Source: Saccharomycopsis fibuligera x Saccharomycopsis cf. fibuligera
Taxonomy: Eukaryota > Ascomycota > Saccharomycetes > Ascoideales > Saccharomycopsidaceae
DNA length: 64,000 bases
NCBI GenBank assembly: GCA_001936135.1
Contig: CP012809.1
Coordinates: 2,405,501 to 2,469,500 of the forward strand
Reading direction: 5' to 3'
The translations under genes were made by a program, and so were the position numbers. The notes under the pieces were generated by a model. The model had not been told where the DNA came from. It saw only the letters and a list, made by a program, of their open reading frames with translations, and did not search any database. Shown one piece after another: positions 42,184 through 52,819 of this stretch. Numbering within the stretch: position 1 is the stretch's first letter; every line of letters begins with the position of its first letter.

Positions 42184-42529
42184 TGACGATGGCCTTGTGT
42201 ATTGTAAAACAGTATGTGTTGTGTGTGTGTGTATAATAACTATGGAATGAAAGAGTCGTAAATCAGATGGAAGGAGTAAAGTGGACAAGTAGAATAGAGC
42301 AGATTAGATTTAGGATGGCTAGTGGAGGCTGGTGTCGTGGCAGGCGGATGGAGAGCCGGATGAGGAAAGGACGAGAAGCCGAAATGAAGTGCTTTGAAAT
42401 TGGGAGGAATTGGTGTAGGCAGTGTAATATTTGCACCCAAGAGATGGCGAAAGACGATCAGTTCTTGGCCAAACGGTCAGGAAAAGTGAAGTGTAAAAAA
42501 TAGAAAGATTAGAAAAAGTAATAGATATT

Positions 42530-42585
42530 GAGACTGAGACTGAGACTGAGATTGAGATTGAGAAACAGAAACAGAAACAGAAACA
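42530..42585. repeat. GAGACT/GAGATT and AAACAG hexamer repeats
   Basis: Five hexamer units of the GAGAYT type (42530-42562) run directly into four AAACAG units (to 42585). These are simple repeats in the RIM8 upstream region. Confidence 0.9.
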
Positions 42586-43091
42586 GCAGCGGCGGGGGAG
42601 TAATACTGACTGGCACTGACTGCAGAACAGTATGCTAAAGTAAACTAACTAATCTTGCGAACTGAACCAAAAGGTCGGCGGACAGTGCCATTGTCGATTA
42701 ACCGCAGCGAGAGTGTTTTTCCATCAGCCTCGTCTTTTCCTCGTCTTTCCTGCTGTTTTTCCGCGCAGTTTTTCTTAGTCCATTTTCTCAGTCCATTTTC
42801 TCTTGCGGCTAGTGCGCAGTGCAGCTGATCAGCAGCCCTGGGGGCAGGAGCAGCCCCACCCCGCCCCACCCCGCGCTATCGCTCATAACAGCCGGCGTGT
42901 GGCAATATACGGGGTACAATCACTCGGCAACTGCCTGTCACCATTTCCTTTGTCTGGCTTGTCTGGCTTGGCTGGCTCTTAATTATTATTAGACACTATG
43001 CAATCATCAAGCACTCCTAGCTAGAAGCCTTCAGCAATTGCCCAGGCAACAGTCTCTTATTGCCTTTCCATCGTACTACTTACTCTATTTT

Positions 43092-43157
43092 TCGATTTAT
43101 TATTTCTATATAAACGATAGAAAACATAATCTTATAAACTTATCTATATAGTATATA
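43092..43157. repeat. Dispersed noncoding repeat, copy B
   Basis: Same 67-bp element as 30514-30580 (two substitutions, one indel), with unrelated flanks on both sides. Same orientation as copy A. Confidence 0.88.
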
Positions 43158-44069
43158 TATGATATTGCGCCTTCCTAAAATTCCGCCTCCGTGTTCCCTC
43201 TTTCCCCCCCCTCCCGCAATACGCATTTTCAATCAATCAGCCAATCAACCTGTCTGCTGCCGTCTGCCATCAATGCTGGCCACAGAGGTATGCTGTTCAA
43301 TCCCCTCCAGCCAAGAATCGCCACGCTAATTTGCTTGGTACTCCTACCGGCGTGGCTTTTTTGTATCCCCAGCTCGTACTTTTTCTTCTCTTGACAACAG
43401 AGTGCAGTGCAGTTCAGTTCCTGGCCTGCCAACTTTCTCTTTCTGCCACTACATGATTTGCTTCGACTGGCCGTGCCGTATATTTTGAGTCTCGGAAGTC
43501 CCGATATTTTAGCCAAGTATGCGTCAATACAATACGCTCTGGCCGCTCGCCCTAAGGCGCTGCGATGTAGTGGGATCCCCGGAAACTGCCCAAAGAGGGC
43601 CTACATGTGTGTTGCTGTTTTCGGCCATCACCATTGATATAAGCAGCTATAGACAGTCGTATAGTTTTCTGCAATAAGGTAATACAGTATACGATAGGCT
43701 TTCGGGTGTTTGCTTGGCAATCGTAGCCACAATTAAGTTTCACCAAGCCCTTTTTTGAACAATAGATACTTCGGACTTCAAGATCACTTATCAGTAGCAC
43801 AGAAGAAGACTGTCGCTTTTGTCCATTGCAAGTTTGCCCCACTGGTGGCAGCTGTCATCCCGTTCCCAGTTAACGGCTACAAGAAATTATTACTATTATT
43901 ATCATTATTATTTGTCTTACTTTATTTTGAATCCTCTCGCTGTACACCTCCCCTCCTATAGGCTCCGACTGCTACTATGCTTACTCGCCAAAGCCCCAAC
44001 ACCGCTACTCTATCCTGGTTGGCATTTGTTCCCTCAATTGATCAGTCAGTCAGTTCTCAGTCATAACTT

Positions 44070-44137
44070 CCGCCGCTAGGCGGCTATAGTGATATGGTCC
44101 GCTGCTCTCTGTAACAGAGGGGGTATACACCCCTCTG
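44070..44137. other. Cluster of GC-rich inverted repeats
   Basis: CCGCC-GCTA-GGCGG at 44070-44083; CTCTG-TAA-CAGAG at 44107-44119; CAGAGGGG-GTATACA-CCCCTCTG at 44115-44137. The last two share CAGAG, so they are mutually exclusive if transcribed. As DNA, the first also reads CCG-N8-CGG, a possible binuclear-cluster site. Confidence 0.7.
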
Positions 44138-46764
44138 CAAAGTCTCTAACTAATCAACGCACATAACCATAAACATTTCCATTTTCAGAACCATAGAGGC
44201 CGGGAAACCCAACATTTATAAATCACGGCGATTTCCTCTGTGAAAAAATTTTGTATATAATCTTCTCCAATATTGTTATTTCTCTCTGTCTTTTCTTTTC
44301 TCTTTCTTCCTCTTCTTCTTCTTTCTCTTCTCTTTACGTCCGTGCACAAAGAATTGTACTTTGAGGCTTACAAAAAAGCAGTCTTTCGGGTCTTGCTCTT
44401 ACTTTTTATTGTTTTGCTTTAGGGAAAGTCTCCGGTCGCTGAAGCGGAAATCGCAATGCGATCAACGTCGCATTAACAAGAAGCATCTGTCTCAATCTCT
44501 GCTATAGGCTTTGAGGAATCCGCTGCCTGAGCTTGCAATGGCTTGAGAATTTTGTTGCTCCTTTTGGGCTCTCCTTTTTGGGGATGGTACTCTCTTTTGA
44601 GCGTTGCCTGACAGTTTTCCTCGGCTTTGAATAGTTTTTGCAGCTTTTGTGGTTCTTCTTGCTGGGGCTTTGATTTGGTTAGATGTCTTTTTTTGTTTTG
44701 GTTCCTATGGTTTTCAAATCATAGAATGCGTTTCGACAATGGGTTTTCTCAATTGACAAACCTAGACAATAGTTATTACAATTATCTGATGGGGGAAATT
44801 CTCAACAGACAACACAATGGAGCTCACTCTTGTTGCACGGGCGTCTTTTATCTTTTTACTTCTTTAAAAGCTTGTCTCTCGTTGGTGTTTTTTTCTTTTT
44901 CAAAAATACTAACGGAGAGATTGTACAGTCAAATGTACCAGGCTTGCTTTTTATGTTTTTTTTTTTCCTCTCCACTTTCTATATAGATTCACAACATCCA
45001 TTACCTGCCTGCATTTGATACTATTGAGATTGGTTTTCTCAAATGATGAAATTAATTTATTTTGAGTCAAGCTCTGAATTAAAAAACAATTTGAAGATAC
45101 TATTATTTCTGACTCTTAAAACTACTCTCAAATGGTATCAATCGGCAAACGGATAATCAATAAATGAGCAATGTCTCGAGAAAAATTTTTTTTTTAAAAA
45201 TGTACTGCCCTCTTACACCTTAGCTTAAGAGAAAAGAAACGAAATATGACTTTTGGGCCTAGCCTCAGCCACCTGAATAGCAAATTACAACGATTTGCCT
45301 AAAACGCTACTATTTTTCTAAGCCATGATACGTGCCCTTCAAAGCGAGAATGTGTATAATTAAGCCCTGCCATAGACCCTAGTGTACTTATAATCAAAGA
45401 ACCAAACCATTCTTGACTAAAAAGGGTCTAACACCATATGAAAGACAGAACGACAGAGTGCAAGCTAGCAAATAATTGATAATGTTGTCAACCAATTGGC
45501 GATTTCTCGCTACAGGAAATATACTTTTATACTTCTATCTGGGCCCCTTTAGACATGTAGAAGAGGAACACTATATTAATGAAAGTGTGACAAATGTGTT
45601 TGTCTTGGAATAAAACTGAAAGTTTGGAGTGATGGGTCTCGTTGAGCTATTGCGGAAGTTGTAGAGACTAACAGGACTACTAAACTGTGGGTACTTTATG
45701 CGTGCCATATGTGGCCCATTAGGGGCCGCATGAACTTTTCATTATTAGTATCTAATTTTCCAAAACTGCTAACAATTCATGAATGGAACAAAAAGTAACA
45801 AGGTGATTTTTAATCCTTATCTATACAATTTGTAGTTAATGTGATGTACCGATCAACTACTGTCAAAGAGTAATGATGTCTAGAAATACACGCATTGCAG
45901 TGAGCTTTGGCAAGTACACTCACTCACCTACTGTTAAAAAAAAAAAAATACAAAGCGGCTTAGTTTGTTCTTTTTCATTTGGCAACATGCATAACTGCCG
46001 CAGACATATTGCTTTGCTGACTTCGCTAAACTGCACAAAAAACATTAGTGCAGGCCAGAAAATGTAGAGATTTCTGGTAGTTTGATAGCCGTATTTGTTT
46101 ACTTTTAATCATATTTGCATAAAAAATAACACAACATGTGAGACAAAGAAATTACCTGTCTAACGTAGTTCAAGGCGTTAAGGAGCCACCGTCTAGGGTG
46201 CTAACTATTTTTACCTTCACCTCATATTGACTTGTTATTCCTACTGTCGCTACTACTAGCCACGAATCTCACTAGTGCCATTTATATTTGTTCCATTCTG
46301 TGTCAATGCCGCTAAATTTCTGTAGTTATTGCCCTTCCTCTATGCATTTGTAACTTGCTAACGTTCACTATTCTTCACTATATTACTTTTATGGGTTCCT
46401 CTTCCTTACTTTTTTTTTTTTTTTTTTTTTTCCTTTTTCATTTTCAACTTCTTTTCTTGATTTTGATGTGTCTCCCTTTTTTCTCAAACAAAGGTTGTTC
46501 TCTTTATTGATTTCTTAAAACCCAAGAAAGAAACCAAATAATCAAGCCGACGGTTGTGATAACCTAATAACAGGCAACAGGTCTAAGGACAAAGTCATAC
46601 AAACCCACTTATTCATTCGTTTTTACTTCAATCCTGACAACTTTGGCAGCAATTTTAAAAATAAATTTGCATCCTCATACTCAAGGCTTTTGTCAAAAAT
46701 TACCAAATTTTCAAAAAGCTTTTCCTTGCAACACCCTCGACCTCTAGTTATCATTCATTTTAGA

Positions 46765-46774
46765 TATATATAAA
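46765..46774 (+). promoter_or_regulatory. TATA box of the membrane-protein gene
   Basis: TATATATAAA at 46765-46774, about 60-70 bp before the ATG at 46835. Confidence 0.6.
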
Positions 46775-46834
46775 CAACTACAGGAATTTATTTTTTAATT
46801 GCAAACAGCGACAACAGCCATCGGCTACTTTACC

Positions 46835-48868
46835 ATGTTATGCAGAAGTAATATTGCCACACTAGTAAGCTTTCTATATTTCTCTAGCGTGCTTGCCAAA
46901 CAACCGCAAAAGGAAAAAAGATACTATGTTAATCAAGCAGACATTGGCGGTTCTACTGTCTTACCGGCATATTTGACCACCGGCACAAATGACTGGGATA
47001 AGGCAACATTAACTTCCATTGACTGGCAAACTTGGGGAAATTCATGGGCCACCACTGCTGATGCTGCATCGACTCTTAGTACTGCATTAACAGAGCCAAC
47101 TACAATACCAGAAACTACCTCCATTCCAACTTCAACTTCTTCAACGCCCACTGCTAACCCGTCTACCACCTCAACTTCGTCCAAAACATCTGATTTGTCG
47201 AGCACAAGCACTCGTACAACCAGCACCAGCACATCAAGCAGCAGTGTTGCCGCTCTGCAAGAAAAGTCCCAACATAGCAAGGAAGATGAAGACAAGAAAT
47301 CTCGTCATGCTAAAATTGTCATTGGTGTTGTGTGTGGTATTGTTGGAATGATTGCTTTGTTTGCGGGTTTGCTTCTTCTTTATTGTTTCCTTCAACAACG
47401 CAAAAAGAAGAATACTGATAGTGAAGCTAATGACAATGACAACGAAAAGCAGATAACATCATCGGAACCTGCAGCAGCTGATGGATACCACAATGGACTG
47501 TTTAATGAGAAGGACGGTAACTCTAGAGGGCTTGCCGCCGCTGGAGCAGCTGTCGGCGGAGGAGCTGTCATGTTAGCAGCCGCCAATAACCGCCATTCAG
47601 TCCACTCAATCAATTCCGGATCTGATACACGTTCTCATTTTGACACTAAAGAAAAGGAGCTAGAAAGAATAGAAAGTCCTATCAGCGATAACGCCAGTAC
47701 CATCACTGGTAGTTTTGCCTCCTTATCGGAAAAATTAAAAGAAATTCATCAACAATATTCCATTCGTGATATCGATGATGTGGATGGCGAATATGACAAT
47801 GGTAGCGTTAACCCAGGGAATCTCCACAGCATGAGTTCATTTTCCACATTGAATGATGCTTCATCATCTAGTATTAGTGGCCCAGGTAATCACGCTGCTG
47901 GTTTCGGGGCTGGGGCTGGGGCTGGGGCTGCAATGATTGCAATTGGGAATTCTACAGCTGAATCAGTTAGATCTAACAGATCCGTTCATGCAGACCCGTT
48001 TATGGATCCTCCATCTATCAATAATCGTTCTATCGCTGACCTGTCCGAGTCTCCAAAAGGCACACCTGCGACTAATATGGCAAGTCCTGCTGCTGCTATT
48101 GCTGTTGCTGCTGGTGCTGCTGCCATTGCCGGTGCAGCTAGGTCTACTGATAAAAAAGAAAACTGCGAATCGTCTTCTTCTGATGATGACTTGTATGTGG
48201 ATAGAAAAAAGCTGATCAAGAGTCAAAACTCCAACAGTACAGATCAGCTGCACTTACAAGAGGGCGACGATAATAATGTCAATGTAAATGATAACCACCA
48301 AATTCAGGATCATTTGGAAGTGGCCAATGACAGAAATCTCAAAAATAATAGCCCAGATACTGTGACTACCGGCACAACCGTTCTCAGTGAAATTGCAAGC
48401 GATGATGCAAGCTTTGAACAAGACGCAAATTTTCCAAATAAATATAACAATTTTGCTACTGAGTTGCTTACTGTAAATTCAGGGAAAAAACCAAGATTGA
48501 TTCATATTGAAAGCAGCCACAAAAATAATAACAATGGTAATACCGGTAACAGTCAAGAAAAAACAACTTCACCAGCTGGACTTGTGGAGCAAAATGTGGT
48601 TTCAAAATCTGACGCTGCAGCCGCTAAGCAAGGAACTTTAGAGGAAACAAAGAGAGACGAAGAAAATGAGAGAAAAGAAAGCATCGGAACATTGGAAACA
48701 GTAAAAGAACAAGGCGTGTCTGAAGAAAACGCATCTGATTATCAATCAACTAGTTCCAAGCGCAGAGTTTCCCAATTTGATTTTGAATCTGATGATAACA
48801 AAGACGTTGAAGAATACAGCAAAGAGAGAAAGCTTTCCGATGGCTCATACTTTACTGAAAAGATATAG
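46835..48868 (+). CDS. Single-pass membrane protein with signal peptide and S/T-rich ectodomain
   Basis: 677 residues from ATG at 46835; the preceding in-frame TTG is not used. Residues 1-21 are a signal peptide, followed by a Lys-Arg (28-29, possible Kex2 site). A Ser/Thr-rich, probably O-mannosylated stretch lies at 76-140. A transmembrane helix (about 161-186) is followed by QQRKKK, giving an outside-to-inside type I topology. The cytoplasmic tail carries three Ala/Gly-rich hydrophobic stretches (about 232-250, 354-371, 417-436) among Ser-, Asp- and Asn-rich sequence. The layout recalls Mid2/Wsc sensors or Skg6/Tos2-type proteins, but I recognise no orthologue. Confidence 0.85.
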   Translation: MLCRSNIATLVSFLYFSSVLAKQPQKEKRYYVNQADIGGSTVLPAYLTTGTNDWDKATLTSIDWQTWGNSWATTADAASTLSTALTEPTTIPETTSIPTSTSSTPTANPSTTSTSSKTSDLSSTSTRTTSTSTSSSSVAALQEKSQHSKEDEDKKSRHAKIVIGVVCGIVGMIALFAGLLLLYCFLQQRKKKNTDSEANDNDNEKQITSSEPAAADGYHNGLFNEKDGNSRGLAAAGAAVGGGAVMLAAANNRHSVHSINSGSDTRSHFDTKEKELERIESPISDNASTITGSFASLSEKLKEIHQQYSIRDIDDVDGEYDNGSVNPGNLHSMSSFSTLNDASSSSISGPGNHAAGFGAGAGAGAAMIAIGNSTAESVRSNRSVHADPFMDPPSINNRSIADLSESPKGTPATNMASPAAAIAVAAGAAAIAGAARSTDKKENCESSSSDDDLYVDRKKLIKSQNSNSTDQLHLQEGDDNNVNVNDNHQIQDHLEVANDRNLKNNSPDTVTTGTTVLSEIASDDASFEQDANFPNKYNNFATELLTVNSGKKPRLIHIESSHKNNNNGNTGNSQEKTTSPAGLVEQNVVSKSDAAAAKQGTLEETKRDEENERKESIGTLETVKEQGVSEENASDYQSTSSKRRVSQFDFESDDNKDVEEYSKERKLSDGSYFTEKI

Positions 48869-49391
48869 TAGAAATTTCAAAATTTTTGAAGACAGTAGAC
48901 GAATTAGTCTCTCTTCTGCACAAAAAAAAAAAACAAAACAAAACAAAACATTATTTTGCCAGCTTTTAAGTAAGTAACGCTTCTGATTTACTCATCATTT
49001 TTATTACATTTGATCATTCTCTCATTAATTATTTCCTCCTCCCCATTTTCACTTCCTTGCATTAGTAGCAACCACTTTATTCAATTCTCGTTGTCATTTA
49101 ACCTCCTTGGTTCCTCATCTTTTTTTATCCTCACTCTTTTACTTTTTAATGAAGTTAACTATCTGACTCATATAACTATTACCATTATTGTTATTTTTAT
49201 CGTTATTATTTCTTCTTCATGCTAATTCAAGCTCTTGAAGTTTTACAACTTTCTTCATTTCTTTACTTTGTGTATTAATACATTTCACTCATTATTGATT
49301 GCCCCCTTTTACTACTTTGACTTTTTTTATTTTTTTTTTTTTTGTTTCTCACTCAACCATCTTTTTATATTCTTTTTATTCCTTTCTAGTA
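48869..49391. other. Convergent intergenic region
   Basis: T-rich 3' flank of the membrane-protein gene and of the pterin dehydratase gene. No gene seen. Confidence 0.5.
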
Positions 49392-49790
49392 TTACTTGTA
49401 TTTTTTCGCATAGTTTGTTAATTTTTTTGCTAATACAAAATCCACATCCGTTAGGCCCTTAGCGTCATGTGTTTGCAATATTATATCTACTTTGTTATAA
49501 GTGTACTGTACAGTAGGATGATGGCCTAATAAATGAGCTCTCATGTTGACTTGATTAATAAAAGAGCTTGTGTTTTCAAAATTTCTAAGGGTAAAACTTT
49601 TTTGAATGCATTCTTGACCTTGGAATTTCAGCAAATGCCATCCATTGCTTGGTTCTTCTTTTGTCTCTGCTTGGTTTCCTTCGGTACTGGTAGCGGTGCT
49701 TATTGCAGCATTGAGTTGTTTCAACTTCTCCAAGATTTCCTCGGGCCTCAATTTCACGGCAGCGGCTTTGACGATTTTGTTGTAAGTCAT
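49392..49790 (-). CDS. Pterin-4a-carbinolamine dehydratase family protein
   Basis: 132 residues. The C-terminal two thirds carry the family signature: an HHP motif (LGHHPTVQYTYNKV), a downstream TH (LQTHDAKGLTDVD) and DFVLAKKL. It also has an N-terminal helix (LRPEEILEKLKQLN). The family dehydrates 4a-hydroxytetrahydrobiopterin; the histidines are the catalytic ones in mammalian PCD. Yeasts generally lack the aromatic hydroxylases that need this step, so the physiological role is unclear. S. cerevisiae has a homologue, YHL018W, assigned to mitochondria. A clear targeting peptide is not evident here. Confidence 0.88.
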   Translation of the reverse strand: MTYNKIVKAAAVKLRPEEILEKLKQLNAAISTATSTEGNQAETKEEPSNGWHLLKFQGQECIQKSFTLRNFENTSSFINQVNMRAHLLGHHPTVQYTYNKVDIILQTHDAKGLTDVDFVLAKKLTNYAKKYK

Positions 49791-50370
49791 GTTTCTAGGG
49801 GGAGGGGGTTTCAGTCACTTAATGCTGAAATAGAATAATGAATAGAGGAAAGTAACTGTCACTTGCACTCGGTGTTTCAATGCTTGAGACTCAAGAAAAG
49901 ACAATAAAATAATTAGAGGGTGAACCAACCCCGTGCATGTGGGATCAAAGATACTGATAAACAACATCAGTTAAAGCTTCCGTACGCCTTGCATCAGCTT
50001 TCACTGATATCACTGCTTTTAGGTATCAAAATTACCAAAAAGTGATCGCTTAACACTACTGTGCCTTTCTATGGATGATTTCGTCTAAGCAGTAGACTGG
50101 TTAGGCAGACCAAAGAGCCTGTCGTGGACGACTTAGAACAGTTTCACGTGATATAATATTAAGCGCCTTTAGCTGCGACTCCGCCAACTGTACGTGATTG
50201 AATATACGTTTCCTGTCAGATTTGGTTACTGTATATAGTGCAAAGACAGCGACGGCGACAGCATTTCCCAATCCACCACAGTTCACAACTTGACAAGGCT
50301 CAAGCTTCTTGCCTTACCCCGACCGTCGCTTCAAATCTTCAAAAGCCAAAAAAAAAAAAAAAAAAAAAAA
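49791..50370. promoter_or_regulatory. Divergent promoter, pterin dehydratase / APM2
   Basis: TCACGTG at 50144-50150, and a 23-A run (50348-50370) directly abutting the APM2 start codon. No gene. Confidence 0.55.
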
Positions 50371-52704
50371 ATGGCGACGGCTATCACCATTTTGAACCAT
50401 GAGTTGGCGCCCTTGGTCACTAGAGCATACAAGCATGATGACGAGCACGATGCCTCATTGATTGAAATATTCGAAAATTTTAGGCTTGTTCTTGCTAATA
50501 ACAATATCAACAATTTGCAGCCAGTGATACCGATTCGAGACTACAATTATGTCTACATATACTCCAACAACCTAATATTGCTTATTGTGGTGGCTAATCG
50601 ATTCTATCAGCTGGCCAACATAATGTGCTATTTAGTGTTTCTAAAGAATTTCGAGAGTATCTTGAAAAGTTATTTCAAGACCCCAGTGCTTGACCAGGAC
50701 ATGATAATAGACAATTATTTACTTTTGTATGAACTATTTGACGAGGTGATGGACTTTGGGTTTGTACAAATAACGGATTATAATATCTTGAATGAGTACA
50801 TCAAGATGAAGCTCAACATCTCATCAGCCGAGGACGGCACAAACGGCACCAACAACTATAACAACAATAACAATAGCAATAGCGGCGGCAGCAGCCATTA
50901 TAACTCCAAATCAGAAAAAGATAAAATCAAAGAGATGGAACTTGAGCACGAATTGAATTCTAGCATTTCCAGAATATCTACAACCCAGCTATCATGGCGG
51001 CCAAAAGGCATATTTTACAAGAAAAACGAGGTGTTTATTGACATCATTGAAAAAATCAACCTATTGGTGGATTCACAGAATCGTATAAAGAAGCAAGTGA
51101 TATTTGGTGAAGTGAAAGTGAAATGTTTTCTTTCGGGAATGCCGACCCTTAGGCTTGGATTAAATGAATTTCTAGTCCAAGATGAAGATGAAACTTCAAC
51201 AATTGATTCGTTCAAAAAGGTGAAATTTGATAATCTCAATTTCCATCAATGCGTAGAACTATCGCAATTCTCTAATGATAATACTATTAGTTTCATTCCA
51301 CCTGATGGAAAATTCAGCTTACTCAATTATAAATTGCAAGTGCATAAGCCGGCACTCATCAGAGTTACAAACATAAGTTTTAGAAAAAAGATAATATATA
51401 AGAGGAAACCATCACGTCGTTCGCACAGCATACTGGACAATAATAAACAGCCCACATTACTCAATAAGCGAGCATCTACTGCACCACAAAATATCCCGTC
51501 CTTAGCTAACGACAGTAAACCGTCATTTTCATCATTATCATCATCTTCTTCATTCGCTGTTCCGCCATCCACGTCATCCACAACTTCTCATCAAATTGAT
51601 ACTGCATCTATAGACTCGGCGGACAGCAGTAGCAACATAGTGAAAGAAAGCAAACTTTTAATATCTGTTGACTTGATCACTAAATTCACCAAAAGACTTT
51701 CTGCAAGCGATGTATCAGTGATCATTCCCATCAATTTTAAAAAATTTAACGTCAATTTTGACCAAATGCCACGATTCAAGACTAAAATCGGGGTGGTGGT
51801 TTTAGATTTGGAAAAACAGTGCATTATCTGGAGAATCTCTTCCATTGGGGGAGGCAGAGAGTTTCAAATGTCTAGTGAAATCAGCTTAAATAATGATAAG
51901 GAGGAACACATGCACAATAGAGAAGGAAAAAATGATAATGATGATAATAGCACTAGCATGATCAATACGGATGCAAACACACATAAAAGTGAGAAGAAAA
52001 CCAGCATTAGAAAACAACCACGTAGTGAAATACTAGATGATTCCGATTCTTCTCTGGAGAATGACTCCTCTGACTCAGAAGCCGAGAAAACCTATGATTA
52101 CTATTACAACGATCACCATTTAATGACCCCAGAGGAAAGAAAAGCAAAAGAAAAAGCAGAAAAATTGAAAAAAATATACAAAACTATTAAAAAGGAGCAA
52201 AAAGAGTTGAGAAATTCAAAATATCGACGTAGTGTCCTAACTAAATCAGAGGGCCCCACTTCACCATCATTGCTCATGGAAAGTGATAATCATCAAGCAA
52301 ATCGGGACAATTTGTCAAATTTGGCCAATCTGCTAGGATCCCCACCAACCTCAATATCTGAGCAACAGCAACAGCACGAGCGCGAAGCGGAAATGATAGA
52401 TTTACACATCAATAAGAATCTTGTTAAAGTGAATTTCAAAATTGAAAACTTGACCCATTCTGGCTTAAAGGTTACCTATTTGAAAATCAATGAACCCCAA
52501 TTGAAGTACACTTCATTCCCATGGGTGAAGTACATGTCTACTAGTGATGAAGAATATGGGTTCAAGCTTGATTACAATTATAGAAAGGGGAAAGTGGAGA
52601 CTATTGTGAAACATGTAAAGGAGCGTAAAGACGCTGCTGACCAGCATTCGACAAAGTTTATTGGTGGCGGTAATATACAAAAAAGGGTTTGGAAAAAATT
52701 GTAA
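50371..52704 (+). CDS. APM2: AP-1-like mu adaptin, Apm2 type
   Basis: 777 residues from the ATG at 50371, the first ATG in frame; an upstream TTG is ignored. The N-terminal longin-like domain (about 1-145) ends with LLLYELFDEVMDFG, the mu-subunit signature. The mu-homology domain starts near residue 210 (SWRPKGIFYKKNEVFIDIIE) and includes GEVKVKCFLSGMPTLRLGLN, FHQCVELSQF and FIPPDGKFSLLNYKL. Charged and Ser-rich insertions make it much longer than Apm1 (about 475) and split the C-terminal lobe, as in Apm2 (605 in S. cerevisiae). It acts with AP-1 in Golgi/endosome clathrin sorting. It is tail to tail with MIL1, whose product binds Apm2 in S. cerevisiae. Confidence 0.87.
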   Translation: MATAITILNHELAPLVTRAYKHDDEHDASLIEIFENFRLVLANNNINNLQPVIPIRDYNYVYIYSNNLILLIVVANRFYQLANIMCYLVFLKNFESILKSYFKTPVLDQDMIIDNYLLLYELFDEVMDFGFVQITDYNILNEYIKMKLNISSAEDGTNGTNNYNNNNNSNSGGSSHYNSKSEKDKIKEMELEHELNSSISRISTTQLSWRPKGIFYKKNEVFIDIIEKINLLVDSQNRIKKQVIFGEVKVKCFLSGMPTLRLGLNEFLVQDEDETSTIDSFKKVKFDNLNFHQCVELSQFSNDNTISFIPPDGKFSLLNYKLQVHKPALIRVTNISFRKKIIYKRKPSRRSHSILDNNKQPTLLNKRASTAPQNIPSLANDSKPSFSSLSSSSSFAVPPSTSSTTSHQIDTASIDSADSSSNIVKESKLLISVDLITKFTKRLSASDVSVIIPINFKKFNVNFDQMPRFKTKIGVVVLDLEKQCIIWRISSIGGGREFQMSSEISLNNDKEEHMHNREGKNDNDDNSTSMINTDANTHKSEKKTSIRKQPRSEILDDSDSSLENDSSDSEAEKTYDYYYNDHHLMTPEERKAKEKAEKLKKIYKTIKKEQKELRNSKYRRSVLTKSEGPTSPSLLMESDNHQANRDNLSNLANLLGSPPTSISEQQQQHEREAEMIDLHINKNLVKVNFKIENLTHSGLKVTYLKINEPQLKYTSFPWVKYMSTSDEEYGFKLDYNYRKGKVETIVKHVKERKDAADQHSTKFIGGGNIQKRVWKKL

Positions 52705-52819
52705 AGCAATGCAACGGCTGACTGGCCAAGCATCATCGAATTTCAAAAGCATTAGATTACTCGTTTGTACACATACACTTACAAAATTACATAGCATATC
52801 GAAAATTGGATAATCTTAA

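Larger units (their letters stand above)
42184..46834. other. 4.65-kb gene-poor divergent region
   Basis: Separates the RIM8 start from the membrane-protein start. Contents: simple repeats at 42530-42585; GC-rich CCCCACCCCG repeats near 42854; repeat copy B at 43092-43157; hairpin-forming GC island 44070-44137 and 44455-44474; a promoter-like stretch with TTTATAA near 44215 and a long pyrimidine tract at 44277-44337; a 22-T run at 46410-46431. No frame in it is gene-like. Confidence 0.6.

Noticed and set aside
44627-44986. 119-codon plus-strand frame (with 44830-45018)
   Set aside because: Phe/Cys/Ser-rich sequence from T-rich DNA, with no homology seen and no nearby TATA-ATG layout.
45041-45095. 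C/D-box-like pair (ATGATGA ... CTGA)
   Set aside because: Too short, no terminal stem, and no D'/C' boxes.
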